A DNA stretch of 64,000 nt from Streptomyces sp. NBS 14/10 (GCF_002224125.1 NZ_NCSM01000041.1:32786-96785); one strand, 5' to 3'; positions 16,841 to 25,837 are shown, counted from the first letter of the stretch. The notes: generated by a model not told the origin, from the letters alone. Program-made: numbers and translations.

Positions 16841-16860
16841 GCTAGCGCCTATCCGCTAGC
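16841..16860. promoter_or_regulatory. Operator-like palindrome upstream of the RHH antitoxin
   Basis: GCTAGCG-N6-CGCTAGC is a perfect 7-bp inverted repeat just upstream of the antitoxin start at 16832. Autorepression at such a site is normal for RHH antitoxins; assignment inferred. Confidence 0.6.
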
Positions 16861-16940
16861 ATCCACAAGCCGGGTCTCGTATCGCGGGACCGGCGCCAAT
16901 TCGATCGACGCCGCGCCCCGGGCGGTGATGGGATCGCGCC

Positions 16941-17372
16941 ATGAACGATCTCGTCATACGCGCCGCGGCACCCGCGGACCTCGACACCGTACTGACCTTC
17001 TGGAAGGAGGCGGCCGAGGGCACCAGCATCAGCGACGACCGGGACGGCGTGGCCCGCCTGCTCGACCGCGACCCCGAGTCGCTGTTGCTGGCCGAGCGGG
17101 GCGGCGAGCTCGCCGGGACCGTGATCGCGGGCTTCGACGGCTGGCGCTGCCATCTCTACCGGCTCGCCGTGCACCCCGACCACCGGCGCCAGGGCGTGGG
17201 AACCGCCCTCCTCCAGGCGGCCGAGGAACGGTTCGCCGCGCTCGGCGGGCGGCGCGGCGACGCGATGGTGCTGGACCGCAACGACCTGGCCCACCACGCG
17301 TGGCGAGCGGCGGGCTACGCCCCGCAGCCGCAGTGGAGTCGCTGGGTCAAGCCGCTGGATTCCGCCCACTAG
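16941..17372 (+). CDS. GNAT-family N-acetyltransferase
   Basis: A 143-residue single-domain acetyltransferase. The acetyl-CoA pyrophosphate loop is visible in LAVHPDHRRQGVGTALL (motif A), and the C-terminal DLAHHAWRAAGY is motif B. The substrate is unknown. It stands alone: the upstream TA operon is divergent, and the next gene starts 92 bases later after an ACGCGT-rich alternating tract. Confidence 0.9.
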   Translation: MNDLVIRAAAPADLDTVLTFWKEAAEGTSISDDRDGVARLLDRDPESLLLAERGGELAGTVIAGFDGWRCHLYRLAVHPDHRRQGVGTALLQAAEERFAALGGRRGDAMVLDRNDLAHHAWRAAGYAPQPQWSRWVKPLDSAH

Positions 17373-17464
17373 CCGAAGCCGAAACGCGTACGCGTACGCG
17401 TTCGCGCTCGCCGACATCGCGCACTCCTCCCGTCCCTGCTGGACCATGGGACAGGGGTGAACCG

Positions 17465-18955
17465 ATGACCGAAGTGCTCCTCCTGGCCGTGGCACTCCTG
17501 CTGGCCCTCGCCTGCGGCGGGTTCGTCGCGGCGGAGTTCTCCCTGACCACCGTCGAGCGCAGCGAGCTCGAGCGGGCGGTCGAGCGTGGCGAGCGGGGCG
17601 CGGCCAGTGCGCTGAAGGCCGTACGCAGCCTGACCTTCCAGCTCTCCGGGGCCCAGCTCGGCATCACCGTCACCAACCTGGTGGTCGGCATGCTCGCCGA
17701 GCCGTCCGTCGCCGTGCTGCTGGCGGGCCCGCTCAGGGCGATGGGCGTGCCGGACTCCGCCGTCCGCTCGGTCGCGCTGGCGGTCGGGACAGCGCTGTCG
17801 ACGATGGTGCTGATGGTGGTCGGTGAGCTGGTCCCGAAGAACTGGGCCATCTCGCGCCCGCTGCCCGTCGCCCGGGCCGTCGCCACCCCGCAGCGCGCCT
17901 TCAGCTCCGCCTTCCGCCCGTTCATCGCCCACCTCAACAACGCCGCCAACCGCACGGTGCGCCGGATGGGCCTGGAGCCCGCCGAAGAGCTGGCCTCGGC
18001 GCGCGGCCCGCAGGAGCTGGTCGCGTTGGCCCGGCACTCCGCCCGGGAGGGCGCCCTGGAGGCGGACACCGCCGAGCTGTTCGTACGGACCCTGAACCTG
18101 CGGGAGCTGACCGCGGAGAACGTGATGACCCCGCGGGTGCAGGTCATCGCCCTGGACGTACGGGCCACCACCGAGGACATCGCCAACGCCACCCGCGCCA
18201 CGGGCCTGTCCCGCTTCCCCGTCTACCGCGGCAGCCTGGACACGGTCGTCGGCACCGCCCACATCAAGGACGTGCTCGCCATCCCCGCCGAGCAGCGGCT
18301 CCGCCACCCCGTATCGGAGCTGATGCGCGAGCCGCTGCTCGTCCCCGCGTCGCTCACCGTGGACCGGGTGCTCGACCGGCTCTCGGGGGAGCGCAGCATG
18401 GCCGTGGTCATCGACGAGTACGGGGGCACGGCCGGGGTCGTCACCCTGGAGGACATCGTCGAGGAGGTGGTCGGTGAGGTCCGCGACGAGCACGATCCGC
18501 ACGAGAAGCCCGACCTGGCCCCGGTCGGCACGGGCGCGGAGGGCCGGACGCTGTACGACGCGGACGGCGCGGCCCGCGTCGACCAGCTGGCGGCGGTGGG
18601 CATGCGGGTGCCGCACGGCCCGTACGAGACGCTGGCCGGTCTTGTGGCCACCGAGCTCGGCCGGATCCCGGTGCGGGGCGACGCCCTGGAGGTGGCGGGC
18701 TGGGGCATCGAGGTGGTCGACGACTCCGGCCACCGGGCCGCGCGGGTACGGCTGCGGGCGCCGCTGCCGTACGCCGGGGAGGCGGGAGAGGCCGGGCACG
18801 GCGGAGGGGCCCGGCACGGCAGCGAAGCCCGGCGCGGCAGGGAGCCCAGGCACGGCCGGGAGACCCGGCGCGGCAGGGAGACCGGGCGTGGTGGGCAGGC
18901 TGGACGCGGCAGAGAGGCCGGGCGCGGCGGGGACGGTGAGGGGGCGGCCCGATGA
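17465..18955 (+). CDS. CNNM/CBS-domain membrane protein (hemolysin C / CorC family), first of pair
   Basis: A 496-residue membrane protein: a CNNM (DUF21) transmembrane domain at residues 1-190 with about four helices and the GELVPKNWA signature, two CBS motifs (about 210-330, including SRFPVYRG and IDEYGGTAGVVTLEDI), and a CorC_HlyC domain (350-430). The family is linked to Mg/Co transport or homeostasis. The last 55 residues are a low-complexity Gly/Arg/His/Glu tail encoded by roughly 15-bp tandem repeats (about 18780-18950). Start at 17465; the longer open frame upstream overlaps the acetyltransferase gene. Its stop overlaps the next start. Confidence 0.93.
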   Translation: MTEVLLLAVALLLALACGGFVAAEFSLTTVERSELERAVERGERGAASALKAVRSLTFQLSGAQLGITVTNLVVGMLAEPSVAVLLAGPLRAMGVPDSAVRSVALAVGTALSTMVLMVVGELVPKNWAISRPLPVARAVATPQRAFSSAFRPFIAHLNNAANRTVRRMGLEPAEELASARGPQELVALARHSAREGALEADTAELFVRTLNLRELTAENVMTPRVQVIALDVRATTEDIANATRATGLSRFPVYRGSLDTVVGTAHIKDVLAIPAEQRLRHPVSELMREPLLVPASLTVDRVLDRLSGERSMAVVIDEYGGTAGVVTLEDIVEEVVGEVRDEHDPHEKPDLAPVGTGAEGRTLYDADGAARVDQLAAVGMRVPHGPYETLAGLVATELGRIPVRGDALEVAGWGIEVVDDSGHRAARVRLRAPLPYAGEAGEAGHGGGARHGSEARRGREPRHGRETRRGRETGRGGQAGRGREAGRGGDGEGAAR

Positions 18956-19956
18956 CTCTGCTCCAGCTGCTGGTCGGCCTGCTGACGCTGGTCGTCAACG
19001 CCTTCTTCGTCGGCGCCGAATTCGCCCTCATCTCGGTGCGGCGCAGCCAGATAGAGCCGCGCGCCGAGCAGGGCGACCGGCGGGCCCACGCCGTGCTGTG
19101 GGGTCTGCAGCATGTCTCCGCGCTGCTCGCCGCCGCCCAGCTGGGCATCACGCTGTGCACGCTGGTGCTGGGCGCCGTCGCGGAACCGGCCATCGCGCAT
19201 CTGCTGGAGCCGGTCTTCCACGCGGTGCGGCTGCCGCTCGGGCTGGTCCACCCGGTCGCGTTCGTGATCGCACTGACCGCGGCGACGTATCTGCACATGC
19301 TGTTCGGCGAGATGGTGCCCAAGAATGTGGCGCTGGCCGAGCCGGTGCGCACGGCGCTGCTGCTGGGCCCGCCGCTGGTCGCCCTGGCGCGCGGTCTGCG
19401 CCCGGTGATCTTCGCGGTCAACGCCTTCGCGAACGCCCTGCTGAAGCTGTTGCGGGTGGAGCCCAAGGGCGAGGTGTCGGCGACCTTCTCCGACGATGAA
19501 CTGGCTCGGGTGGTCGTGGACTCCGGCGCGGCCGGGCTGCTGGACGACCGGGCCACCGAGCGGCTGCGGGACGCCCTCGAACTGAGCCGCCGCCGGGTGC
19601 GCGATGTCGTACTGCCCCTGGAGCAGGTGGTCACCGCCCGGCTCGGGGTGACGCCCGAGGAACTGGAGCGGATGGCGGCGACGTCCGGGTTCTCACGCTT
19701 CCCGGTGGTCGACGACTCCGGGCGCGTCCTGGGCTATCTGCACGTCAAGGACGCGCTGGACGCGCGCCCGCGCGATCTGCCGTTCCGGCTCGATCAGCTG
19801 CGTTCGATCGCCCGGGTGCGGCCGCAGACGGCGCTGGACGACGTGCTGACCGCGATGCGCGACAGCCGGACCCACCTCGCCGCCGTCATCGGACCCGACG
19901 AGCTTCTGGAGGGCCTGGTCACCATGGAGGACGTACTGCGCGAGCTGGTCGCCTGA
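18952..19956 (+). CDS. CNNM/CBS-domain membrane protein, second of pair
   Basis: A 334-residue paralogue of the preceding protein, starting in an ATGA overlap and so translationally coupled. It has the CNNM membrane domain (1-180, with GEMVPKNVALA) and a CBS pair (about 205-330, with SRFPVVDDSG and EGLVTMEDVLREL), but no C-terminal CorC domain. Such tandem pairs probably assemble as heterodimers. Confidence 0.93.
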   Translation: MTLLQLLVGLLTLVVNAFFVGAEFALISVRRSQIEPRAEQGDRRAHAVLWGLQHVSALLAAAQLGITLCTLVLGAVAEPAIAHLLEPVFHAVRLPLGLVHPVAFVIALTAATYLHMLFGEMVPKNVALAEPVRTALLLGPPLVALARGLRPVIFAVNAFANALLKLLRVEPKGEVSATFSDDELARVVVDSGAAGLLDDRATERLRDALELSRRRVRDVVLPLEQVVTARLGVTPEELERMAATSGFSRFPVVDDSGRVLGYLHVKDALDARPRDLPFRLDQLRSIARVRPQTALDDVLTAMRDSRTHLAAVIGPDELLEGLVTMEDVLRELVA

Positions 19957-20023
19957 CGCGACGGTCCAGGCGGCTCCCCTCCCCCTCCCTCGCCCCCGTC
20001 TCCCCCGTCTTCCCCGCCTCCCA

Positions 20024-20275
20024 TCACTCGTCCCGCCGTGACTCGTGCGCGATGATGCACGCCTGCCAGTGGGCCAGCGCCTCGGCCTTGCCCCCGCCCC
20101 CTTCCTCCGCCACGGCCAGCAGCGCGTCGGCGGCCATCGCGGCCAGGCGGACGGCCACTCTGCACACATCCCGCCGCTCCAGCGGGTCCAACAGGGCGAC
20201 GGCCCCCTCTCCGTCGTCGGCGAGCGCGGCGGCCACGATGGCCATGGTCGTACGGTCGCATTCAAAGGCATCCAC
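20024..20275 (-). CDS. Small hypothetical protein
   Basis: An 83-residue soluble protein starting at a GTG (VDAFECDRTTMAIVAAAL). It has two amphipathic helices (LERRDVCRVAVRLAAMAADALL and AEALAHWQACIIAHE). I do not recognise a family. A longer frame to 20374 exists but its leader is Pro/Arg-rich and non-conserved looking. Same strand as the following small gene. Confidence 0.55.
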   Translation of the reverse strand: MDAFECDRTTMAIVAAALADDGEGAVALLDPLERRDVCRVAVRLAAMAADALLAVAEEGGGGKAEALAHWQACIIAHESRRDE

Positions 20276-20379
20276 GCCGACCAGACTGCCCCGATGCGCC
20301 CCATCCGGAACCCGGCACGGGCCAACCGAGGGATCCGCCGGGCGCGCGGGGCGCGCGCGGTCCGGGTTTCGCATGCGCC

Positions 20380-20577
20380 TTAGGCGGGCCGGGTGGCGGA
20401 CGGGTCATAGCGGAAAATCATGTACTCGATCCGCCCGATGACCTTCGTCCTGCTGGTCCGCCGGTAGAGCTCGGGCGGCCGGAAGATGTTGTCGTCGTAG
20501 ATGTCGGCGCCCGGCTCCAGGTTCCAGCTGGCGGTCGTGCCGTTGCGCGCCCCGCCCTCGAAGTAGATGTTGGTCAT
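20380..20577 (-). CDS. Small hypothetical protein
   Basis: A 65-residue protein (MTNIYFEGGARNGTTASW ... YMIFRYDP) rich in beta-forming residues; ATG at 20586 would add three residues. It is divergent from the SGNH hydrolase with about 100 bases between. The shape (short N-terminal strand, Gly-Gly, polar core, C-terminal strand) resembles several small actinobacterial DUFs, but I cannot name one. Confidence 0.55.
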   Translation of the reverse strand: MTNIYFEGGARNGTTASWNLEPGADIYDDNIFRPPELYRRTSRTKVIGRIEYMIFRYDPSATRPA

Positions 20578-20677
20578 CGTCCCCATGCGGCTCATCATGC
20601 GCGCGCCCGCCGCCGTGCGCAGCCCGCGGGAGCCTGTGGGATTCCGCGGGATTCCGCGGGATAGGATCACCCGCGCC

Positions 20678-21448
20678 ATGCGGATGAACACCACCTACAC
20701 CAGCTTCGTCGCCGTCGGCGACTCCTTCACCGAGGGCATGTCCGACGGGCTGCCGGACGGCTCCTACCGGGGCTGGGCCGATCTGCTCGCGGCGCGCCTC
20801 GCGGCCCGTACCCCCGGCTTCCGTTACGCGAACCTCGCCGTGCGCGGCAAGCTCATCGGGCAGATCGTCGACGAGCAGGCGGACCCGGCGGCGGCGATGG
20901 GCGCGGACCTGGTGACGCTGGTCGGCGGGCTGAACGACGTGCTGCGGCCCAAATGCGATGTGGAGCAGGTCTGCGGGCTGCTGGAGGAGGCCGCGGGGCG
21001 GCTGGCGCCCAGCTGCAAGCAGTTGGTGCTGATGCGCAGCCCGGGGCGGCGCGGGCCGGTGCTGGCGCGGTTCCTGCCGCGGATGGAGCGGCTGTTCTCC
21101 TTCATCGACGAGCTGGCGGCGCGGCACGGCGCGATCGTCGTGGACCTCTTCGCCTCCGAGGCGGTGGGCGATCCGCGGATGTGGGCGGACGACCGGTTGC
21201 ACCTGAACACCGAGGGGCACCGCCGGGTGGCCGAGGCGGTCTGGCAGGCGCTGGGGCACGAGCCGGAGGCCGACTGGAACGCGCCGCTGCCGCCCGCCGT
21301 ACGGCCCGGCTGGGTCGCCCGGCGCACCTCGGACGCGCGCTTCGCCCGTGAACACCTCGGGCCGTGGATCGGCCGACGGCTGACGGGCCGCTCCTCGGGC
21401 GACGGACGCCCGCCGAAGCGGGCCGAGCTGCTGCCGTACGAGGGCTGA
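20678..21448 (+). CDS. SGNH/GDSL-type hydrolase
   Basis: A 256-residue cytoplasmic SGNH hydrolase: block I GDSFTEGMSDG (Ser16), block II with the Gly, block III GGLNDV (Asn), and the C-terminal DRLHLNTEGH carrying the catalytic Asp and His. It is an esterase or lipase of unknown substrate with no signal peptide. Starts are ATG 20678 or 20684; a TAGGAT box 10 bases before 20678 suggests an almost leaderless mRNA. The stop codon lies in a tandem repeat. Confidence 0.9.
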   Translation: MRMNTTYTSFVAVGDSFTEGMSDGLPDGSYRGWADLLAARLAARTPGFRYANLAVRGKLIGQIVDEQADPAAAMGADLVTLVGGLNDVLRPKCDVEQVCGLLEEAAGRLAPSCKQLVLMRSPGRRGPVLARFLPRMERLFSFIDELAARHGAIVVDLFASEAVGDPRMWADDRLHLNTEGHRRVAEAVWQALGHEPEADWNAPLPPAVRPGWVARRTSDARFAREHLGPWIGRRLTGRSSGDGRPPKRAELLPYEG

Positions 21449-21486
21449 GCCGCAGGTCGACCGGGGCTGAGCCGCAGCTTGCCCCG
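21442..21486. repeat. About 22-bp tandem repeat over the SGNH gene stop codon
   Basis: Two units (21442-21463, 21464-21486) sharing GGGCTGAGCCGCAG, then a degenerate third. The TGA stop is inside unit one and is copied in unit two. Confidence 0.75.
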
Positions 21487-21561
21487 GGCTGATCCGCCGC
21501 TGGCCGCGGGGCCGATCACCGGCTCGCCATGACCACCGCGCTGGCCTGCGTATACGCCCAG

Positions 21562-21567
21562 TAGACT
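21562..21567 (+). promoter_or_regulatory. Probable -10 box of a leaderless purB promoter
   Basis: TAGACT ends 8 bases before the GTG start at 21576, with no ribosome-binding site between, so transcription probably starts at or near the start codon. Confidence 0.5.
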
Positions 21568-21575
21568 GTCTCCCC

Positions 21576-23009
21576 GTGACTGGTAAGCCGCGCATCCCGA
21601 ACGTCCTGGCCGGCCGCTACGCCTCGGCGGAGCTGGCCGTCCTGTGGTCCCCCGAGTACAAGGTGACGCTGGAGCGGCGGCTGTGGCTCGCCGTGCTGCG
21701 CGCACAGAAGGACCTCGGGATCGAGGTGCCGGACACCGCCCTCGCCGACTACGAGCGGGTCCTGGAGACCGTCGACCTGGCCTCGATCGCCGAGCGCGAG
21801 AAGGTCACCCGGCACGATGTGAAGGCGCGGATCGAGGAGTTCAACGCGCTCGCCGGGCATGAGCACGTCCACAAGGGCATGACCTCCCGCGATCTGACCG
21901 AGAACGTGGAGCAGCTGCAGATCCGGCTCTCCCTGGAGCTGGTCCAAGGCCGTACGGTCGCGACGCTGGCCCGGCTGGGGAAGCTGGCCGCCGAACACGC
22001 CGAGCTGGTCATGGCCGGGCGCTCGCACAACGTGGCGGCGCAGGCCACGACCCTCGGCAAGCGCTTCGCGACCGCGGCCGACGAGCTGCTGGTGGCCTAC
22101 GGGCGGCTGGAGGAGCTGCTGGCCCGCTACCCGCTGCGCGGCATCAAGGGCCCGGTCGGCACCGCGCAGGACATGCTGGACCTGCTGGGCGGCGACACGG
22201 CCAAGCTGGCCGAGCTGGAGCGGCGGATCGCCGGGCACCTGGGCTTCGGGCAGGTCTTCACCTCCGTCGGCCAGGTCTACCCGCGCTCGCTCGACTACGA
22301 GGTGGTCACCGCGCTGGTGCAGCTGGCCGCGGGCCCGTCCTCGCTCGCCAAGACGATCCGGCTGATGGCCGGGCACGAGCTGGTGACCGAGGGCTTCAAG
22401 CCCGGCCAGGTCGGCTCGTCCGCCATGCCGCACAAGATGAACACCCGCTCGTGCGAGCGCGTCAATGGCCTCATGGTGATCCTGCGCGGCTATGCCTCGA
22501 TGACCGGCGAGCTGGCGGGCGACCAGTGGAACGAGGGCGATGTGTCCTGCTCGGTGGTGCGCCGCGTCGCGCTGCCGGACGCCTTCTTCGCCTTCGACGG
22601 ACTGCTGGAGACCTTCCTGACGGTGCTCGACGAGTTCGGCGCCTTCCCCGCCGTGGTCGCCCGCGAGCTGGACCGCTACCTCCCCTTCCTCGCGACGACG
22701 AAGGTGCTGATGGGGGCGGTGCGGGCCGGGGTGGGCCGCGAGGTGGCGCACGAGGCCATCAAGGAGAACGCGGTCGCCTCGGCGCTCGCGATGCGCGAGC
22801 AGGGCGCCGAGCGCAACGAACTGCTCGACAAGCTCGCCGCCGACGAGCGGATCCCGCTGGACCGCGGTCAGCTGGACGCGCTGATGGCCGACAAGCTGTC
22901 CTTCACGGGCGCGGCCGCCGACCAGGTCGCCGCCGTGGTCGCCCGGATCGAGGAGATCGCCAAGCGCCACCCGGAGGCGGCGGCGTACACGCCCGGGGCC
23001 ATCCTCTGA
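21576..23009 (+). CDS. purB: Adenylosuccinate lyase
   Basis: A 477-residue fumarase/aspartase-superfamily enzyme acting twice in purine synthesis (SAICAR to AICAR, adenylosuccinate to AMP). The signature loop with the catalytic Ser is GSSAMPHKMN; KGMTSRDLTEN and AGRSHNV carry the other active-site residues. The GTG at 21576 appears leaderless. mug follows after 19 bases on the same strand. Confidence 0.97.
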   Translation: MTGKPRIPNVLAGRYASAELAVLWSPEYKVTLERRLWLAVLRAQKDLGIEVPDTALADYERVLETVDLASIAEREKVTRHDVKARIEEFNALAGHEHVHKGMTSRDLTENVEQLQIRLSLELVQGRTVATLARLGKLAAEHAELVMAGRSHNVAAQATTLGKRFATAADELLVAYGRLEELLARYPLRGIKGPVGTAQDMLDLLGGDTAKLAELERRIAGHLGFGQVFTSVGQVYPRSLDYEVVTALVQLAAGPSSLAKTIRLMAGHELVTEGFKPGQVGSSAMPHKMNTRSCERVNGLMVILRGYASMTGELAGDQWNEGDVSCSVVRRVALPDAFFAFDGLLETFLTVLDEFGAFPAVVARELDRYLPFLATTKVLMGAVRAGVGREVAHEAIKENAVASALAMREQGAERNELLDKLAADERIPLDRGQLDALMADKLSFTGAAADQVAAVVARIEEIAKRHPEAAAYTPGAIL

Positions 23010-23028
23010 TCCGGCCGGACACCCCGCG

Positions 23029-23580
23029 ATGACCCCCGCCGAACTGGAAGCCGCCCGCGACCGCCTCGTACCCGACGTGGCCGCGGACGGCCTCCGCGTG
23101 CTCTTCTGCGGTATCAACCCGGGGTTGATGACCGCCGCGACCGGCCATCACTTCGCCCGCCCGGGCAACCGCTTCTGGCCCGTCCTGCACGCCTCGGGCT
23201 TCACCCCGCGCCGGCTCCAGCCGTCCGAACAGCAGGAGCTGCTGGGGTACGGCCTGGGGATCACCAATGTCGTCGCCCGCGCCAGCGCGCGGGCCGACGA
23301 GCTGAGCGACGAGGAGTACCGCGAGGGCGGGCGGATCCTGGCGGAGAAGGTCGCCCGGCTGCGCCCGCGGTGGCTGGCCGTCGCCGGGGTGACCGCGTAT
23401 CGGGTCGCCTTCGGCGACAAGCGGGCCAAGATCGGCCCGCAGCAGCGCACCATCGGCACCACCCGGATCTGGGCCCTGCCCAACCCCAGCGGGCTCAACG
23501 CCCACTGGACCCTGGCCACGATGGCCGAGGAGTACGGCCGGCTGCGCACCGCCGCGTACGCCGACGGTGACGACGTATGA
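23029..23580 (+). CDS. mug: G/U mismatch-specific DNA glycosylase
   Basis: A 183-residue uracil-DNA-glycosylase-superfamily protein of the Mug/TDG type: motif 1 FCGINPGLMTAATGHHFARPGN and the motif 2 loop PNPSGLNAHW are both present. It removes uracil or thymine mispaired with guanine. Placed 19 bases after purB, probably co-transcribed. Confidence 0.93.
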   Translation: MTPAELEAARDRLVPDVAADGLRVLFCGINPGLMTAATGHHFARPGNRFWPVLHASGFTPRRLQPSEQQELLGYGLGITNVVARASARADELSDEEYREGGRILAEKVARLRPRWLAVAGVTAYRVAFGDKRAKIGPQQRTIGTTRIWALPNPSGLNAHWTLATMAEEYGRLRTAAYADGDDV

Positions 23581-23592
23581 CCGGCTGACGCT

Positions 23593-24033
23593 TCATCGCA
23601 CGTTGTCCTCCCCTATCGCCGCGACCAGTTGCAGGGGCAGCTCACGGTCCCCCTGTCCTATCCCGAGCCCTATCCAGCGCCCGTCGGTCCGCCAGCCGTA
23701 CACCCGCCCCACATAGCCGCACAGCGACCGCAGCGGCTCCGGCACCCGCTCGCCCATGGCGTCACGCTCCAAATGGTCGGCCAGGTCGAGGACTTCGGGC
23801 TCGCCCCAGCGTAAGGACAACACCTGGACCAGCACCCCCAACTCGACCTCGAACTCCTCCTCGACCTCGATCAGGCGCTCCAGATCCGCGTCCCAGAAGT
23901 CCTCGCTGACACGGAGGTCGGCGACATGGAAGCCGGGGCCGCTCGCCACGGCCCCGACGACGCCGCGCCGGTCGGGGAAGTCCCGGGCGCGCAGCAGGTC
24001 GATGATCGCCAGATGGTCCGCCGTGCTGGTCAT
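23593..24033 (-). CDS. Hypothetical acidic protein
   Basis: A 146-residue acidic soluble protein starting MTSTADHLAIIDLLRARDFPDRRGVVG. It has an acidic helix (LERLIEVEEEFEVELGVL) and a beta-rich C-terminus with YVGRVYGWRTDGRWIGLGIG, a tryptophan-bearing strand pair. Unrecognised. It lies downstream of the ABC transporter genes on the same strand, 44 bases away, so it may be a late operon member. A longer frame to 24078 exists. Confidence 0.65.
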   Translation of the reverse strand: MTSTADHLAIIDLLRARDFPDRRGVVGAVASGPGFHVADLRVSEDFWDADLERLIEVEEEFEVELGVLVQVLSLRWGEPEVLDLADHLERDAMGERVPEPLRSLCGYVGRVYGWRTDGRWIGLGIGQGDRELPLQLVAAIGEDNVR

Positions 24034-24077
24034 GACTTCATTAAACAAGCGGGGTACGACAATCAACTGGCCGCACA

Positions 24078-24803
24078 TCAGCTGTCCCGGCGCTCAACCG
24101 CCAGCCGGCCGCAGAACACCGCGGCCGCCGTGTACAGCGCCAGCACCCCGAGCCCCGTCCATGCGCCCAACGGGCCTTCGGGCGCGGTGTGCAGAACCTG
24201 CTGACCGGCCTGGTCGGGGAGGAACCTGGTGGCGGACGTGGCGCCGAACACCGGGGACAGGAAGGTGACGATGGGCACGACCAGCGCCAAGCTGCCCACC
24301 GAGCTGCGCAGCACGGCGGCGACGCCCGAGGCCAGCACCGTCAGCAGGGCGAGATAGATCCCGCAGCCGACCGCCGCGCGCAGCGCCCCCGGGGCGTCCA
24401 GGCCCACGCCTTCGTCACCGAGCAGCGCCTGGCCGGCGAGCAGCGACGCGAATCCGGTGACCAGGCCGACGGCCAGGGCGCACAGGCCCACGACGGTCAG
24501 CTTGCACCCGTAGTACAGGCCGCGCCGGGGGACGGCGGCGAGCCATACGCGGATGCCTCCGCCGGCGTATTCGTTGGCCACCGCGAGCACGCCGAAGCTG
24601 ACGGCGGCGATCTGCCCGAAGGCCAGGCCGAAGAAGGAGGAGAAGACGGGATCGAAGTCGCCCTGCTTGCTGCCGTCTTCGGTCGCGCTCACCATCGCCG
24701 AGATGCCGGTGGTGGCCACCAGACCGCCGAGGAGTGCGACCAGGAGGGATCGCAGGGTACGGATCTTCATCCACTCGGAGTGCAGCACCGCTTTTACTGA
24801 CAT
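24078..24803 (-). CDS. ABC-2 type transporter permease
   Basis: A 241-residue membrane protein with about six hydrophobic segments (20-40, 55-80, 95-125, 140-165, 170-190, 210-230). The N-terminal LHSEWMKIRTLRS is the usual cytoplasmic start of actinobacterial ABC-2 permeases, and ANEYAGGGIR is typical of the first loop. Partner of the ATPase 6 bases upstream. Substrate unknown; the neighbouring two-component system suggests envelope stress or antibiotic export. Confidence 0.9.
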   Translation of the reverse strand: MSVKAVLHSEWMKIRTLRSLLVALLGGLVATTGISAMVSATEDGSKQGDFDPVFSSFFGLAFGQIAAVSFGVLAVANEYAGGGIRVWLAAVPRRGLYYGCKLTVVGLCALAVGLVTGFASLLAGQALLGDEGVGLDAPGALRAAVGCGIYLALLTVLASGVAAVLRSSVGSLALVVPIVTFLSPVFGATSATRFLPDQAGQQVLHTAPEGPLGAWTGLGVLALYTAAAVFCGRLAVERRDS

Positions 24804-24809
24804 TGACTC

Positions 24810-25781
24810 TCAAACCTCCTGCTTCGCTGCGTTTGCCGTCTTGGCTGCGACTGCCGAAGCGGGCGCAGCCGCCGTGTACTCCGCCTCGTCCGCGGTGAGC
24901 CGCAGATACGCCTGCTCCAAAGACGCCTTGTCGTCGGCCAGTTCGAGGAGCGGGATGCCGTGGCGGGCGGCGAGCGTGCCGACCTCCTCCGGGGTGGCCC
25001 CGTCGACCGCCCAGTGGTCCGGGCCGTCCGGCTCCGCGGTCAGCCCCGCGCGGGTCAGCTCCGAACGCAGCCGCTCCGGCTCGGTGGTGCGCACCCGTAC
25101 CCGCGGTCGGCTGTGCTCCTTGATGAACGCGTCCATGGACATATCGGCGAGCAGCCTGCCCCGCCCGAGCACGACGAGGTGATCGGCGGTCAGCGCGGTC
25201 TCGGCCATCAGATGGCTGGAGACCAGGACGGTGCGGCCCTCTCCGGCCAGCCGCTTCATCAGCGTACGGATCCAGATGATGCCCTCGGGGTCGAGCCCGT
25301 TGGCCGGTTCGTCGAGCATCAGCACCGGCGGGTCGCCGAGCAGCGCCGCCGCGATGCCGAGCCGCTGCCGCATGCCGAGCGAGAATGTGCGTACGCGCCG
25401 CTTCGCGGCCGAGGCAAGCCCCGACTCCTCCAGCACGGCGTCGACCCGGCTCGCGGGGACGCGGTTGCTGAGGGCCAGGCACAGCAGGTGGTCCCGGGCG
25501 GTGCGGGCGCCGTGGGCGGCGCCCGCGTCCAGCAGCGCGCCGACGTGGCGCAGCGGCTCGTCGTACGCACGGTACGGCCGGCCGCCGACGGTGGCGGTGC
25601 CGGAGTCGGGCCGGTCCAGGCCGAGCACGATCCGCATGGTGGTGGACTTGCCGGCGCCGTTGGGCCCGAGGAAACCGGTGACCCGGCCGGGCTCCACCCG
25701 GAAGGTCAGCCCGTCCGCGGCGCGCACCGCCCCGTAGTCCTTGGTCAGTTCGTGTACGTCGATCGACGTCGCGGTGATCAT
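24810..25781 (-). CDS. ABC transporter ATP-binding protein
   Basis: A 323-residue ABC ATPase: Walker A GPNGAGKST (residues 38-46), signature FSLGMRQRLG, Walker B VLMLDEPANGLDP and H-loop SSHLM. The C-terminal about 100 residues resemble the extension of drug or bacitracin-type exporters. Start METM/MITATS at 25781 with GGAG just upstream; a GTG three codons earlier is possible. Divergent from the histidine kinase gene, 100 bases apart. Confidence 0.94.
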   Translation of the reverse strand: MITATSIDVHELTKDYGAVRAADGLTFRVEPGRVTGFLGPNGAGKSTTMRIVLGLDRPDSGTATVGGRPYRAYDEPLRHVGALLDAGAAHGARTARDHLLCLALSNRVPASRVDAVLEESGLASAAKRRVRTFSLGMRQRLGIAAALLGDPPVLMLDEPANGLDPEGIIWIRTLMKRLAGEGRTVLVSSHLMAETALTADHLVVLGRGRLLADMSMDAFIKEHSRPRVRVRTTEPERLRSELTRAGLTAEPDGPDHWAVDGATPEEVGTLAARHGIPLLELADDKASLEQAYLRLTADEAEYTAAAPASAVAAKTANAAKQEV

Positions 25782-25837
25782 GGTCTCCACGGTCCCGTGC
25801 CGGGTCGGCCGTGGCTTCCCCCGCGAGCGGGGTCGTG

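Noticed and set aside
17373..17405. ACGCGTACGCGTACGCGTTCGCG tract as terminator or operator (abbreviated: ACGCGT repeats)
   Set aside because: Alternating palindromic sequence without a stable unique stem; too simple to assign a role.
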